Assembly (NCBI RefSeq): GCF_011734195.1
Contig: NZ_JAANTH010000001.1
Coordinates: 620,001-684,000 of the forward strand
Length of the DNA stretch: 64,000 bases
DNA from: Halobacterium sp. R2-5
Lineage (GTDB): Archaea > Halobacteriota > Halobacteria > Halobacteriales > Halobacteriaceae
Reading direction: 5' to 3'
Made by a program: the position numbers and the translations under genes. Each line of letters begins with the position of its first letter. The first letter of the stretch is position 1. Shown here one piece after another: positions 32,517 to 41,207 of the stretch. The notes beneath the pieces were generated by a model. It searched no databases and had not been told where the DNA came from. It saw nothing but the letters and a program-made list of their open reading frames with translations.

Positions 32517-32683
32517 TCGGAGGTGACGAGGTACGTCTTCCCGCCGCGGCGCTCGAGGAACGCGTCCTCGTCGTGAGTGTCCGCGTAGGCGGCGACGCCC
32601 GCGGCGGTCATCTCGGAGACTTCGATGCGGCGCTCCGCGCTGTCGGGGTTCGGCTGCGAGCGGCGTCGGTGCTGCAGTGCCAT
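32513..32683 (-). CDS. Small haloarchaeal protein of 56 residues
   Basis: A basic-then-acidic 56-residue protein (MALQHRRRSQPNPDSAERRI start, TYLVTSD end) with no cysteine. The middle part EVSEMTAAGVAAYADTHDE may form one helix. I do not recognise it, but its codon usage is coding-like and it ends on a CTAG shared with the convergent NUDIX gene. It is divergent from the FAD oxidoreductase gene 119 bases away. Confidence 0.6.
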   Translation of the reverse strand: MALQHRRRSQPNPDSAERRIEVSEMTAAGVAAYADTHDEDAFLERRGGKTYLVTSD

Positions 32684-32802
32684 ATCTGCATCTTCGGCGC
32701 TACCCGCTTGAAGGCCACCCGTGCGCGGTGAAAGTGAAACTGCCGGAAGGCGCGGCTCTCGCGGTCCACGACTGTTATGGCGGTCGCCGCCCATCCGCCT
32801 GC

Positions 32803-33939
32803 ATGGACGAGTTCAGCGACGCAGCGGGCGACGACCGCGGCGCCGGCCGCTCCGTGGCGGTCGTCGGTGCGGGCGCGGTCGGACTGACGGCCGCCCACGA
32901 CCTCGCGGCGCGCGGCGCCTCAGTCACCGTCTACGAGCGCGGCGAGGTCGCCGCCGAGAGCACGGGACGGGCCGCCGGCGTCCTCTACGACGCGTACGCC
33001 GAGGACGTGGACGCGCGAATCGCCGCCCGCGCCATCGAGCGCTTCCGCGCGCTCTCCGGGGCGGGCGAGTTCACCTTCGAGGAGACGCCGTACCTCTGGT
33101 TCGTCACCGAACCCGGTCGGAAGGCCGACGCCATCCGCGAGCAGGTCGAGGGAATGCAACGGCACGACCGCCGCGTCGAGCGCGTCGACCCTGCCGACCT
33201 CGGCGAGCGCTTCCCGGCGCTCCGTACCGAGGACGTCGTCGAGGCCGCCATCGCGCGCAACGCCGGCGTCGCGGACACCGCCGCGTACGCCGACGCGGTC
33301 GCCGAATTGGCGGTCGAGGCGGGCGTCGACCTCCGCGAGCACACCGCCGCGAGTGTCGCCCTCGACCCGCCGCGCGTGAACGGCGACGCCTACGACACCG
33401 TCCTCGTCGCCGCCGGCGCGCACACCGCCCGCGTGCTCGCCGACGCCGGGATCCGGGTGCCGCTGAAGCCGTACCGGGTGCAGGCGCTCACCGCGAACGC
33501 GGCCGGCGAGCTACCGACGTTCTACGACGCCACCGAGGGGTACTACGCGCGCCCGCACCCCGAGGGCCTGCTCGCCGGCGACGGCACCGAGGAAGTCGAA
33601 GCCGACCCCGACGCCTACGACCGCGACGGCGACGACTGGTTCGTGGACGCGATGGAAGACCGGCTCGCAGACCGCGTGCCCGGCTACGAGCCCGACGTCC
33701 ACCGCGCGTGGGCGGGACTCTGCACGGCCACGCCGGACCACGACCCGCTGCTCGGCGAACTCGCTGACGGGCTCTACGTCGCCGCCGGCTGGCAGGGCCA
33801 CGGCTTCATGCGCGCGCCGGCCACTGGCGAAGTAATCGCGGAGGAGATAGTCGGCGGGGGCGGCGTCACCGAGTTCGAGCCGACGCGCTTCGACGGCGAC
33901 GAGGAGTTCGAGATCGTCGAGGGAATGACCGTCGAGTAG
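32803..33939 (+). CDS. FAD-dependent amino acid/sarcosine oxidoreductase (DAO family)
   Basis: A 378-residue flavoprotein. The dinucleotide motif VVGAGAVGLTAAHDLAARGA at 19-38 binds FAD, followed by ARG/serine-rich STGRAAGVLYD near 54 and the C-terminal GLYVAAGWQGHGFMRAPATG near 335, which closes the flavin site. The family includes sarcosine, D-amino acid and dimethylglycine dehydrogenases; the substrate is unresolved. It has its own promoter region and converges with hsp20 two bases apart. Confidence 0.85.
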   Translation: MDEFSDAAGDDRGAGRSVAVVGAGAVGLTAAHDLAARGASVTVYERGEVAAESTGRAAGVLYDAYAEDVDARIAARAIERFRALSGAGEFTFEETPYLWFVTEPGRKADAIREQVEGMQRHDRRVERVDPADLGERFPALRTEDVVEAAIARNAGVADTAAYADAVAELAVEAGVDLREHTAASVALDPPRVNGDAYDTVLVAAGAHTARVLADAGIRVPLKPYRVQALTANAAGELPTFYDATEGYYARPHPEGLLAGDGTEEVEADPDAYDRDGDDWFVDAMEDRLADRVPGYEPDVHRAWAGLCTATPDHDPLLGELADGLYVAAGWQGHGFMRAPATGEVIAEEIVGGGGVTEFEPTRFDGDEEFEIVEGMTVE

Positions 33940-33940
33940 G

Positions 33941-34351
33941 CTACTCGTCGTCCGGCTCGGTCACTTCGACCTGGGTGCCCGCGGTCTTCGGGAGGTACAC
34001 GTACAGCGCGCCGTCACGCAGCTCCGCACGGGCGTCCTCGGGTTCGACGAGCGCGTCGTTCGGGAGTTCGGCGCGGCCGTCCAGCTGGAGGCCGCGGCCC
34101 GGGAACCGCATGTCGAAGCCCTCGCGGAACGCCCGGAAGCGGTCGACGCGGACCTCCACGGCGCCGTCCGCGTAGTTCACCTGGACGTCGCTGGCGTTCG
34201 CGCCCGGCGCGTCGAACACGGCGAGGTACTCGTCGTCGCTCTCCAGGACGTCGACGGGAAGCGGCGTGTCCTCCTGGGCGCGCGCCGCCGCGCGCCCCAC
34301 GCGCTTGAAGACGGCCTCGCCGACGCCCTCCGCGAGGTCGCGAACCGTCAT
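33941..34351 (-). CDS. Hsp20/alpha-crystallin small heat shock protein
   Basis: A 136-residue chaperone. The crystallin domain covers about residues 30-125: PLPVDVLESDDEYLAVFDAPG begins it, VEVRVDRF and LPNDALVEPEDARAELRDGALYVYLPK follow. The C-terminal I-x-I anchor is replaced by an acidic tail (VEVTEPDDE). The ATG overlaps the stop of the zinc-ribbon gene upstream (ATGA), an operon pairing that suggests a shared protein-quality role, inferred only. Confidence 0.86.
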   Translation of the reverse strand: MTVRDLAEGVGEAVFKRVGRAAARAQEDTPLPVDVLESDDEYLAVFDAPGANASDVQVNYADGAVEVRVDRFRAFREGFDMRFPGRGLQLDGRAELPNDALVEPEDARAELRDGALYVYLPKTAGTQVEVTEPDDE

Positions 34352-34506
34352 AGCTCGATCCGCTCCAGGCAGTCAGTGCCACCACACAGCGGACACTGGA
34401 GGTCCTCGACGCCGAGGTCTTCGCTGACGTCGTACGTGTAGTGGTTCTCGAACATGTCGAGCTCGCAGTCGTCGCTCGTGCACTTGAGCTCCTCAGTTGC
34501 GGGCAT
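34348..34506 (-). CDS. Zinc-ribbon microprotein (DUF7559-like)
   Basis: A 52-residue protein with four cysteines in CTSDDC (9-14) and CPLCGGTDC (38-46), an arrangement able to bind zinc, and DMFENHYTYDVSEDLG between them. I recall such proteins as DUF7559-like in haloarchaea. It precedes and overlaps hsp20, so both are co-transcribed from a promoter upstream of 34506. The ATG at 34506 is used because the extended ORF is unlike family members. Confidence 0.8.
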   Translation of the reverse strand: MPATEELKCTSDDCELDMFENHYTYDVSEDLGVEDLQCPLCGGTDCLERIEL

Positions 34507-34610
34507 ACCCGCCAGTTGGGGCGGCGCGGGCAAAAAGGGGCGGGCCGCGGTGAGAACGGCTGCCGGCGCGCTCCCAAAGAGGAAAGTACCGGGCCGGCGG
34601 TGGATGCGGC

Positions 34611-35831
34611 ATGGCTTCGGTCCGCGCGCCACGCCTCGTGCTCGCCGTCAGCGTGCTCGCGGGCGTCGCGAACACCGTCCTGTTTCCGCTGCGCAGCCCC
34701 GAGCAGGTCGGGCTCGCGACGGACGTCTACTACTTCGCCGCGCGCGCCGCCGTTCGGGGCGCCGACTTCTACGCCGTCACGCCCGTCGGCACCGCGAGCT
34801 TCGTCTACCCGCCGGCGCTCGTGCTCGCGTTCTACCCGTACGCCGCACTCGGCGACCCGACGCTCGCGTACGCCGCCCAGATGCTGCTGAACCTCGTCGC
34901 TCTCGCGGGCCTCGCGGCCATCGTCGTCCGCACCGTCGAGCGCGCGGGCGTCGAACTCGCTGCGCTCGACCGCGCGCTCCTCGCGGCCGCCGTCTTCCTC
35001 GTCGGTCCGATGGGCATCAACCTCGTGATGGGGCAGGTGAACGTGCTGCTCGCGCTCGGCCTCGCGGGCGGCGCCGTCCTCCTCGAACGCGACCGCGAGG
35101 CGGCCGCGGGCGCGGCGTTCGGCCTCGTCGCGCTCGTGAAGCTGTTCCCCGCGCTCGTCGGCGTCTGGCTGCTCCGCCGGCGCGCGTGGCGCGCCATCGC
35201 CGCCGCCACCGCGACCGGCGTCGCCGGCATCGTTCTCGGCGTCCTCGTCTTCGGCGTCGACACCTCCGTCGCGTACGCCACCGAAACGCTCGCCGGCGAG
35301 GCCGGCGTCGCGTCGTTCGCCGACGGCCCGGACCCGACCGCGCCGTACGTCACGATTCGCCGCCAGCTGGCCGTGCTCGCGCCCGGCCTCCCGACCGGCT
35401 GGCTGCTTCCCGTCAGCGCCGCCGTCCTCACGCCCGTGTTCGTCGGCGTGAACCGCGTCGTCGCCGACCTCCGTAGCCGCCTCGTCGCGCTCCAGGGAAC
35501 CCTGCTCGCCACGCTCGCGATGTTCCCGCTGGAGCCGTTCTACGTCGTCCTCGTGCTGTTCCCGCTGCTCCCGCTGCTGTACGTGCTGGAGTCCGGGACG
35601 CCGCGGCGGCTCGTCCTCCTGGGCTCGCCGCTGCTGCTCGTCTCGCTCACGTGGCCGAGCGCCGTCACCGTCGCGAACCTCCTGCCCGCGGGCAGCGAGC
35701 TCGTCCTCGACGCCGTCCGCCCGGTGTTCTCGTTCGTGCTCCCGCCGACGGTCGGCACGTGGCTCGTGCTCGCGGGCTGTCTGCTCTACCAGCACCGGGC
35801 GGCCTCGGAGCACGCGAGCGAGGGCGTGTAG
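34611..35831 (+). CDS. GT87-type membrane glycosyltransferase (DUF2029)
   Basis: A 406-residue integral membrane protein with about ten to eleven helices. The first periplasmic-side loop carries D38 in GLATDVYYFAARAAVRG, the conserved acidic residue of GT-C enzymes, and INLVMGQVNVLLALGLAGG near 138 is the DUF2029 hallmark. Members use polyprenyl-phosphate sugars to build extracellular glycans; the haloarchaeal substrate is unknown. It is followed 35 bases later by the radical SAM gene. Confidence 0.8.
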   Translation: MASVRAPRLVLAVSVLAGVANTVLFPLRSPEQVGLATDVYYFAARAAVRGADFYAVTPVGTASFVYPPALVLAFYPYAALGDPTLAYAAQMLLNLVALAGLAAIVVRTVERAGVELAALDRALLAAAVFLVGPMGINLVMGQVNVLLALGLAGGAVLLERDREAAAGAAFGLVALVKLFPALVGVWLLRRRAWRAIAAATATGVAGIVLGVLVFGVDTSVAYATETLAGEAGVASFADGPDPTAPYVTIRRQLAVLAPGLPTGWLLPVSAAVLTPVFVGVNRVVADLRSRLVALQGTLLATLAMFPLEPFYVVLVLFPLLPLLYVLESGTPRRLVLLGSPLLLVSLTWPSAVTVANLLPAGSELVLDAVRPVFSFVLPPTVGTWLVLAGCLLYQHRAASEHASEGV

Positions 35832-35866
35832 TCACGTTCTTACGCGTCGAACCCCAACGCCGGGGT

Positions 35867-37561
35867 ATGATTGACCCCGCGGAGCTGGACGTGACCCTCG
35901 TCGACGGCTACGTCGACGAGCCGGCGCACTTCGGCGTGCCGCCGTACATCTCCACGTATCCGCGGTACGCGGCCGGCGCGCTCGTCGACGCCGGCGTCCC
36001 CGAGGCGCAGATCACGTACCACACCATCGACGAACTCCGCGACGACAAGTCGAAGTTCAACGACGTCGCGGACGCGGACCTCTTCGTGTACGTCGGCGGC
36101 ATGACCGTCCCCGGGAAGTACGTCGGCGGGACGCCCGCCGAGCCCGACGAGGTCCGGGAGCTCGCGTGGCTCGCGGACGGCACGAGCGTCATGGGCGGGC
36201 CGGTGCGCTTCGGCGTCGGCGAGGAGAACGCGGGCGCCCAGGAGATGGAGCGCCAGGACCTCGACTTCGACTTCCTCGCGATGGCGGACGTCGAGGCCGC
36301 CGTCTACGACCTCGTGGACAACCGGCTGGAGGGCTTCGAGGACCGCTACCGCGACAACGAGGAGATCGACCGGTGGGGCGCGAAGGGCGCGTTCGTCGTC
36401 GAGCAGCACCCGAACTACCCCGAGTACCTCATCTGCGAGATGGAGACCTCGCGGGGCTGCGCGTACCGCTGCTCGTTCTGCACGGAGCCGATGTACGGCG
36501 ACCCCGGGTTCCGGAGCGCGGAGAGCGTGGTGCGGGAGGTCGGCAACCTCTACGACCACGGCGCGCGCCACTTCCGGCTCGGCCGACAGGCCGACATCCT
36601 CGCGTTCGGCGGGGACGGCGAGGCGCCGAATCCGGACGCAATCCGGCGGCTGTACGGCGGCATCCGGGAGGTCGCGCCCGACCTGGAGACGCTGCACCTC
36701 GACAACATGAACCCGGTGACCATCGTGGACTACCCCGAGAAGTCCCGGGAGGCCATCCGCATCATCGCCGAACACAACACCGCCGGCGACACCGCCGCGT
36801 TCGGCCTGGAGTCTGCGGACCCCGTCGTCCAGGAGGAGAACAACCTCCTCGTCACCGCCGAGGAGTGCCTGGAGGCGGTCCGCGTCGTCAACGAAGTCGG
36901 CGGCTGGCGCCCCGGTGAATCGCCCGAGGACGCGCCCACGTACGGCGACGAGGCCACTAATCGGCTGCCGAAGCTCCTCCCCGGTATCAACCTCGTGCAC
37001 GGCCTGACGGGCGAGCGCGAGGAGACGTTCGCGCACAACAAGCGCTTCCTCCGGAGCGTCCTCGACGAGGGCCTGATGCTCCGCCGCATCAACATCCGGC
37101 AGGTGATGGCGTTCGAGGGCACCGAGATGGCGGAGACGGGTGCGGACCTCGCGAACGACCACAAGCAGCAGTTCAAGCGCTACAAGCAGGAAGTCCGGGA
37201 GGAGATCGACAACGCGATGCTGAACCGCGTGGTGCCGCCCGGCACCGTTCTGGAGGACGTCCACCTGGAGTACCACCAGGACGGGAAGACGTTCGGCCGC
37301 CAGCTCGGCACGTACTCGCTGCTCGTCGGGATTCCCGGCGAACGCGAACTCGGGCGGACGATCGACGTCGCCGTCACCGACCACGGCTACCGGTCGGTGA
37401 CCGGGGTTCCCCACCCGCTAGACGTCAACGAGGCATCGATGGACGAGCTCACCGCGATCCCCGGCATCGGCAAGCGCACCGCCGGCGATCTGCTCGTCGA
37501 CCGGCCTCACGACGCCCTGCCGAGCGTCGAGGACGCCGACCTCGCGAAGTTCACGCAGTAG
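35867..37561 (+). CDS. B12-binding-like radical SAM protein with helix-hairpin-helix tail
   Basis: A 564-residue protein. Residues about 8-130 form a Rossmann-like domain typical of the B12-binding region in this class (VPPYISTYPRYAAGALVDAG). The radical SAM cluster motif is C198-x3-C202-x2-C205 (SRGCAYRCSFC). The barrel follows, and the C-terminus ends with a helix-hairpin-helix near 525-550 (LTAIPGIGKRTAGDLLVD), which suggests nucleic-acid contact. The reaction is unknown; it may be a tRNA-, DNA- or lipid-modifying enzyme. The ATG at 35867 starts MIDPAELDVTLVDG. Confidence 0.84.
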   Translation: MIDPAELDVTLVDGYVDEPAHFGVPPYISTYPRYAAGALVDAGVPEAQITYHTIDELRDDKSKFNDVADADLFVYVGGMTVPGKYVGGTPAEPDEVRELAWLADGTSVMGGPVRFGVGEENAGAQEMERQDLDFDFLAMADVEAAVYDLVDNRLEGFEDRYRDNEEIDRWGAKGAFVVEQHPNYPEYLICEMETSRGCAYRCSFCTEPMYGDPGFRSAESVVREVGNLYDHGARHFRLGRQADILAFGGDGEAPNPDAIRRLYGGIREVAPDLETLHLDNMNPVTIVDYPEKSREAIRIIAEHNTAGDTAAFGLESADPVVQEENNLLVTAEECLEAVRVVNEVGGWRPGESPEDAPTYGDEATNRLPKLLPGINLVHGLTGEREETFAHNKRFLRSVLDEGLMLRRINIRQVMAFEGTEMAETGADLANDHKQQFKRYKQEVREEIDNAMLNRVVPPGTVLEDVHLEYHQDGKTFGRQLGTYSLLVGIPGERELGRTIDVAVTDHGYRSVTGVPHPLDVNEASMDELTAIPGIGKRTAGDLLVDRPHDALPSVEDADLAKFTQ

Positions 37562-37565
37562 ACGC

Positions 37566-37970
37566 TCAGTACTCCTCGTCGATGATCTCGCCGACCGCGA
37601 AGTTCGACTTCACTTCCGTCACTTCGATCTTCACGCGCTCGCCGATCTCGGCGTCCGGAACGATGATGACGTAGCCGCGCTCGACGCGCGCGATGCCGTC
37701 GCCCTGCTTGCCGATGTCCTCGATCTCGACGTACCGGATCTCGCCCTCCTCGACCGGGGGCTGGGGCTCCGAGTCGGTCGTCTCGCTCGCCGCCTCCGAG
37801 TCCGAGCCGGAATCGGTCTCGGTCTGCGAGATGAGCGCGACGCGATAGACGTCGCCGGGGTCGATAGAGCCGGCTTCCACCTCGCTCCGCGGGATTTCGA
37901 CGACGTACTCGTCGTCCTTGACAGTCACTTCAGCACTGAACAGACAGAGGAGTTGGTCAGAGATTTCCAT
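37566..37970 (-). CDS. TRAM-domain protein with N-terminal extension
   Basis: A 134-residue protein. The TRAM domain covers about residues 76-134 (VEIEDIGKQGDGIARVERGY, then VKIEVTEVKSNFAVGEI), an OB-like fold that binds RNA. The first 50 residues form another small beta domain (LLCLFSAEVTVKDDEYVVEI) joined by an acidic serine-rich linker. TRAM proteins in archaea act as cold-adaptive RNA chaperones; this longer haloarchaeal form is less studied. It converges with the radical SAM gene. Confidence 0.85.
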   Translation of the reverse strand: MEISDQLLCLFSAEVTVKDDEYVVEIPRSEVEAGSIDPGDVYRVALISQTETDSGSDSEAASETTDSEPQPPVEEGEIRYVEIEDIGKQGDGIARVERGYVIIVPDAEIGERVKIEVTEVKSNFAVGEIIDEEY

Positions 37971-38053
37971 TGCGGACCTCCATTCGTGCGTGTCGGCCCC
38001 GTGACTTAATCGTTGTCACGGTGTGCCGCACGCTCGACGGGAGCCGGCTCGCG

Positions 38054-38560
38054 TCAGTAGAAGTCCGGCTTCCCGCGGCCGGCGTCGTGGTCGGTCGCAT
38101 TCCGGAGCTCCGCGACGTTCGCGGGCGCCCGGTTCCGCACGATGACCACGTCGTAGGCGTCGGCGGCCGCCACGGAACTGCCGACGCTCCCCAGCCCGGT
38201 GACCATGCGGCCGGCGTTCTCGCTGCCGACGAACACCATCGAGGCGTCGACCTCCCGGGCCACCCGCTTCAGTCTGTTCGTGACGGCGCCCGTCGGCGCG
38301 CGCTTGTCGACAGTCTCGTGCCGGAAGTCGACGTTCGGCGCGAGGTCGGTCACCTGCTCGTGGAGCGACCCCACGACCTCGCTCATGTCGAAGGCCTCGT
38401 CCGGCTCCGCCCAGCCGCGCTCGCGCGCGTACCGCTCGTTCCCATCCGGGACGACGACGACCGCGAGTACGCGCTCCTCGAGGACCGCGCTGAACTGGCT
38501 CGCGCGCACGAGTGCGGCCTCCGCGAGCGCCGACCCGTCGAAGGGAACGACGAACGTCAT
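38054..38560 (-). CDS. Universal stress protein A family
   Basis: A 168-residue Usp-fold protein. MTFVVPFDGSALAEAALVRA starts the first strand and helix, and the late VFVGSENAGRMVTGLGSVGSSVAAADAYDVVIVRNR contains a G-x9-G-S-x-S-type loop that binds ATP in some members. Cytoplasmic; the role is usually in stress tolerance. The ATG at 38560 is chosen at the fold's start. The protein has a slightly longer acidic middle (60-95) than the minimal family. Confidence 0.85.
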   Translation of the reverse strand: MTFVVPFDGSALAEAALVRASQFSAVLEERVLAVVVVPDGNERYARERGWAEPDEAFDMSEVVGSLHEQVTDLAPNVDFRHETVDKRAPTGAVTNRLKRVAREVDASMVFVGSENAGRMVTGLGSVGSSVAAADAYDVVIVRNRAPANVAELRNATDHDAGRGKPDFY

Positions 38561-38631
38561 GTGTGCTCGTACGGTGCCCGCCGGGAAATGCCCGCGTCGC
38601 CCTTCCCGAGACGTGAGAACGCCTGCTGCTG

Positions 38632-39288
38632 TCACGTCTCGGTGTCGTAGTCCGCGCCGTCCGGGCGCTTCGCGCCCTCGGAGTCGTGGACGACCGTCTC
38701 GCCCGGTGCGGGGTCCGCCGGCTCGTAGTTGTCGCGGACGCCGATGGCTTCCTCCAGTTCCCGCACCGCGCGCTCCTTGAGCGCCGCGGCGAGCGATTCG
38801 GCGTCCTCGCGGGAGATGTCGCGGCCGAGCCCCTCGCACTCGTGGGCGCGCACCATCCCCGACTCGTCCACCGCTTCGCCCATCGGCTGGCTCGTGCCGC
38901 CGAGCGCGACGCTGAACGGGTACGTCTCGCAGATGAGGGGGCGGCTGTCGTGGACCGTACACGCCCCCGTCCCGTCGTCGTCCTCCTCGTAGAACGTACA
39001 GTCCCCGCACGCGTCCGTCTGCAGCGCCCACTCGAAGGTCTCCCCGCTCCCGTCCTCGTCGAGCCCGTACGGCATCGGGCGCGCGACGTCGCGCCAGTCC
39101 CGCTCCGTTTTGTCCTCTAACGTCCGAGTCTCGTCGGGGAAGACGGTCGCCGTGTGCGGGTCGTCTTCCTCGCTCTTGCAGCACGCCCCGCAGCGCGTGC
39201 ACTCGAAGCCGATGGTCTCGATGGCGTCCGCGAGCTCCGCGACGTCCAGCTCGCGAGCGCGCTCCAGTTCGACTTCGAGTTCCTCCAT
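38632..39288 (-). CDS. YkgJ-type cysteine-cluster protein
   Basis: A 218-residue soluble protein. CTRCGACCKSEEDDPHTATV at residues 30-49 gives the CxxCxxCC-like cluster (four cysteines in nine residues), and later cysteines appear in DACGDCTFYEEDD near 92-104, GACTVHDSRPLICETYP near 108-124 and HECEGLG near 149. The family (former UPF0153) probably binds zinc or an Fe-S cluster; the role is unknown. Its 5' end faces a palindrome-rich island. Confidence 0.85.
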   Translation of the reverse strand: MEELEVELERARELDVAELADAIETIGFECTRCGACCKSEEDDPHTATVFPDETRTLEDKTERDWRDVARPMPYGLDEDGSGETFEWALQTDACGDCTFYEEDDDGTGACTVHDSRPLICETYPFSVALGGTSQPMGEAVDESGMVRAHECEGLGRDISREDAESLAAALKERAVRELEEAIGVRDNYEPADPAPGETVVHDSEGAKRPDGADYDTET

Positions 39289-39532
39289 GCCCGCGGATTG
39301 GCAGTGAACGCTGAAAAGACTCGCGGGCTAGGTACTGAGTCGTTTTCTCCTCTCGCTGCGCTTTGCTCCGTTTACGACACTTCGAGAGCCCCCTCCCGCT
39401 CGGCGGCTGCGAACCGCGCTGCGCGCGCTCCGCTCGCGTGCTTGCGGGTTCTCGCTCGCCGACCGGTCGGCCCCTCTCAGTCCACCCGCTACCGGTTGTT
39501 TCACTCTGCTACTCACTCGGCTGCTTCGCCGG
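39289..39532. other. Intergenic island with palindromes
   Basis: A 244-base gap between two minus-strand genes with no credible gene. It contains the perfect 14-base palindrome GCCGACCGGTCGGC (39458-39471) running into the 16-base string CGGCCCCTCTCAGTCC (39468-39483), which recurs with one mismatch at 57394-57409. Several CGCTCGC-type short inverted repeats flank it. Confidence 0.6.
39458..39483. repeat. Palindrome plus dispersed 16-base repeat, copy 1
   Basis: GCCGACCGGTCGGC is a perfect 14-base palindrome; overlapping it, CGGCCCCTCTCAGTCC matches 57394-57409 in 15 of 16 bases. Confidence 0.6.
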
Positions 39533-40306
39533 CTACTGCACGACGACGGTCGGGCGAGCGCGCTCGCCGTCCCACTGGACGTGACCCTCGACGGCGAGCT
39601 TCCGGAGGTGCCCGCGGACGACCTTCGCGGCGAGGCGGCGGGCGTCCCCGAGGTCTTTCTCGTAGGCGGCGTCGAGAATCTCGTCGACGGTCTGCGCGCC
39701 GGACTCGACGGCGGCGCGGACGCTGCGCTCGCGGTCGCGGCGGTGGAAGTACGTCTCGGTGATGCGCTCGGCGGGGTCGTCGACGGGGCCGTGGTGGCCG
39801 GGGTAGATGCGGTCGAAGTCCCGGGCGAGCAGGCGGCGCAGGGACGCGAGGTAGGTGCGGACGTCGCCGTCCGGCGTCCCGACGAAGACGCTGCCGTCGG
39901 CGAACACGAGGTCGCCGCTGACTGCTTCGCCGTCCGCGACGAACGCGACGTGGTCGGGGGCGTGACCGGGTGTCGCCATCACGGAGACGCCGGTGTCGGC
40001 GAGCGTGTCGCCCGGGCGGAACAGACAGTCGGGTTCGACGCCGGTCGCGTCCGCGAAGCGCTCCGCAAACGACGCGTGCGCCCAGACCGTCGCGCCGGCG
40101 GCCGCGGCGTAGTCGGCGACTGCGTCGACGTGGTCGGGGTGGGCGTGCGTGACGGCGACGTGGTCGATTGACTCGACAGCGTCGTCCAGCTCGGGCGTGC
40201 GCGCGGCGGGGTCGACGAGCAGGCGTTCGTCGTCGCCGAGGACGTAGGCGTTCGTCGCGCCGCCGGGCACCGGCATCTCCACTGGAACGGCGTAGCGCGC
40301 TAGCAC
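39533..40306 (-). CDS. Metallo-beta-lactamase-fold hydrolase
   Basis: A 257-residue MBL-fold enzyme. Metal ligands appear in THAHPDHVDAV near 60-70 (HxHxDH), PGHAPDHVAF near 120, SGDLVFADGSVF near 135 and YPGHHGPVDDP near 180. The C-terminal 60 residues form a winged helix (SGAQTVDEILDAAYEKDLG), as in LACTB2/YflN-type hydrolases that cut thioesters such as hydroxyacylglutathione-like or RNA. Start taken at GTG 40306 (VLARYAVPVEMPVPGG); the ATG at 40276 would drop the first strand. Confidence 0.83.
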   Translation of the reverse strand: MLARYAVPVEMPVPGGATNAYVLGDDERLLVDPAARTPELDDAVESIDHVAVTHAHPDHVDAVADYAAAAGATVWAHASFAERFADATGVEPDCLFRPGDTLADTGVSVMATPGHAPDHVAFVADGEAVSGDLVFADGSVFVGTPDGDVRTYLASLRRLLARDFDRIYPGHHGPVDDPAERITETYFHRRDRERSVRAAVESGAQTVDEILDAAYEKDLGDARRLAAKVVRGHLRKLAVEGHVQWDGERARPTVVVQ

Positions 40307-40344
40307 GAGTCGAGAGAGGGGTGCCGCGAGGAAAAGCCGCCGGT

Positions 40345-40614
40345 TTAGTCGTCGAGGAAGTACACCTGCTTGCGGGCGTCCTGGAAGCTGTACCGGGAGC
40401 CGACGAGGCCGGCGTCGTCGAGACGGTTGAGGGCGTACCGGACGGTGCGGTCGGGCAGCAGGGACTCTTCGGCGAGCTGGCCCTGCGAGAGCGGGGCTTC
40501 GATTTCGAGGACTTTCGCGACGAGCTTCGCGCTCGGCGGGAGTTCGCGGAGGCGCTCGCGGAACTCCTCGTCGTCCTGAATGAGTGACTGGTGGTCTGTG
40601 GCGGACGTGCTCAT
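40345..40614 (-). CDS. MarR-like winged-helix regulator
   Basis: An 89-residue protein made of little more than a winged helix: LPPSAKLVAKVLEIEAPLSQGQLAEES, then LPDRTVRYALNRLDDAGLV as the recognition helix and a wing SRYSFQDARKQVYFL. It resembles a MarR-type regulator conserved in haloarchaea with an unknown regulon. No ligand domain is present. It is divergent from the F420/FMN oxidoreductase gene across an AT-rich spacer. Confidence 0.85.
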   Translation of the reverse strand: MSTSATDHQSLIQDDEEFRERLRELPPSAKLVAKVLEIEAPLSQGQLAEESLLPDRTVRYALNRLDDAGLVGSRYSFQDARKQVYFLDD

Positions 40615-40640
40615 GGAATCCTCTCACATACTGAGGGAGG

Positions 40641-40646
40641 TAAAGG
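40641..40646 (-). promoter_or_regulatory. TATA element for the MarR-like gene
   Basis: Minus-strand CCTTTA is centred about 30 bases upstream of the ATG at 40614. Further upstream, 40662-40685 is strikingly AT-rich (TATACACCTTATATCGTATA) and may hold promoter elements for either side. Confidence 0.45.
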
Positions 40647-40744
40647 TTGTCTACCCGTGCGACTATACACCTTATATCGTATAATGTTCGAGCGAGCGGT
40701 AGTGCTCCCCCGGCGACTTTGGTCGTGGCCGTCGCAGTGGGCGT

Positions 40745-41137
40745 ATGGCGACGATTCCCGACGAGTACCACGACCTCTTCGAGAAGCAGTCGTTTCTCAG
40801 CCTCGGCACGCTCTCGCCCGACGGCGCCCCGCACGTCACGCCCGTCTGGGTCGACTACGACGGCGAGCACGTCCTCGTGAACACCCTGCGCGGCCGCCGC
40901 AAGGAGAAGAACCTCCGCGCGGACGAGCGCGTCGGCGGCTGCGTCCTCGACCCGGAAGACCCGTACCGCTACCTCGGCTTCCAGGGCGAAGTCGTCGAGC
41001 TCACCACCGAGGGCGCCGTCGAGCACATCGACGACCTCGCGCGCGAGTACATGGACGCCGACGAGTATCCCTACCACGACGAGGAGGACAGCGACCGCGT
41101 GCTCGTCCGCATCGAGCCGACGCGAGTGTTCGGGTGA
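40745..41137 (+). CDS. PPOX-class F420-dependent oxidoreductase
   Basis: A 130-residue split-beta-barrel flavin/deazaflavin-binding protein. FLSLGTLSPDGAPHVTPVWVDYDG at 17-40 is the family's first hairpin and VLVNTLRGRRKEKNLRADER at 43-62 holds basic residues that contact the cofactor phosphate. Haloarchaea make F420, so F420 is the likely cofactor, though FMN is not excluded. The substrate is unknown. Own promoter, separate from the methyltransferase. Confidence 0.86.
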   Translation: MATIPDEYHDLFEKQSFLSLGTLSPDGAPHVTPVWVDYDGEHVLVNTLRGRRKEKNLRADERVGGCVLDPEDPYRYLGFQGEVVELTTEGAVEHIDDLAREYMDADEYPYHDEEDSDRVLVRIEPTRVFG

Positions 41138-41171
41138 CCGGCCGTCGCTCGCCGTTCGGTTTCCAGTACGG

Positions 41172-41177
41172 TTTTAA
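41172..41177 (+). promoter_or_regulatory. TATA element deciding the methyltransferase start
   Basis: TTTTAA lies about 33 bases upstream of GTG 41208 but only about 18 from GTG 41193, so the later start suits a short-leader or leaderless transcript better. Confidence 0.45.
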
Positions 41178-41207
41178 CCACCCGCGCACGAAGTGCAGGC
41201 GAGAAGC

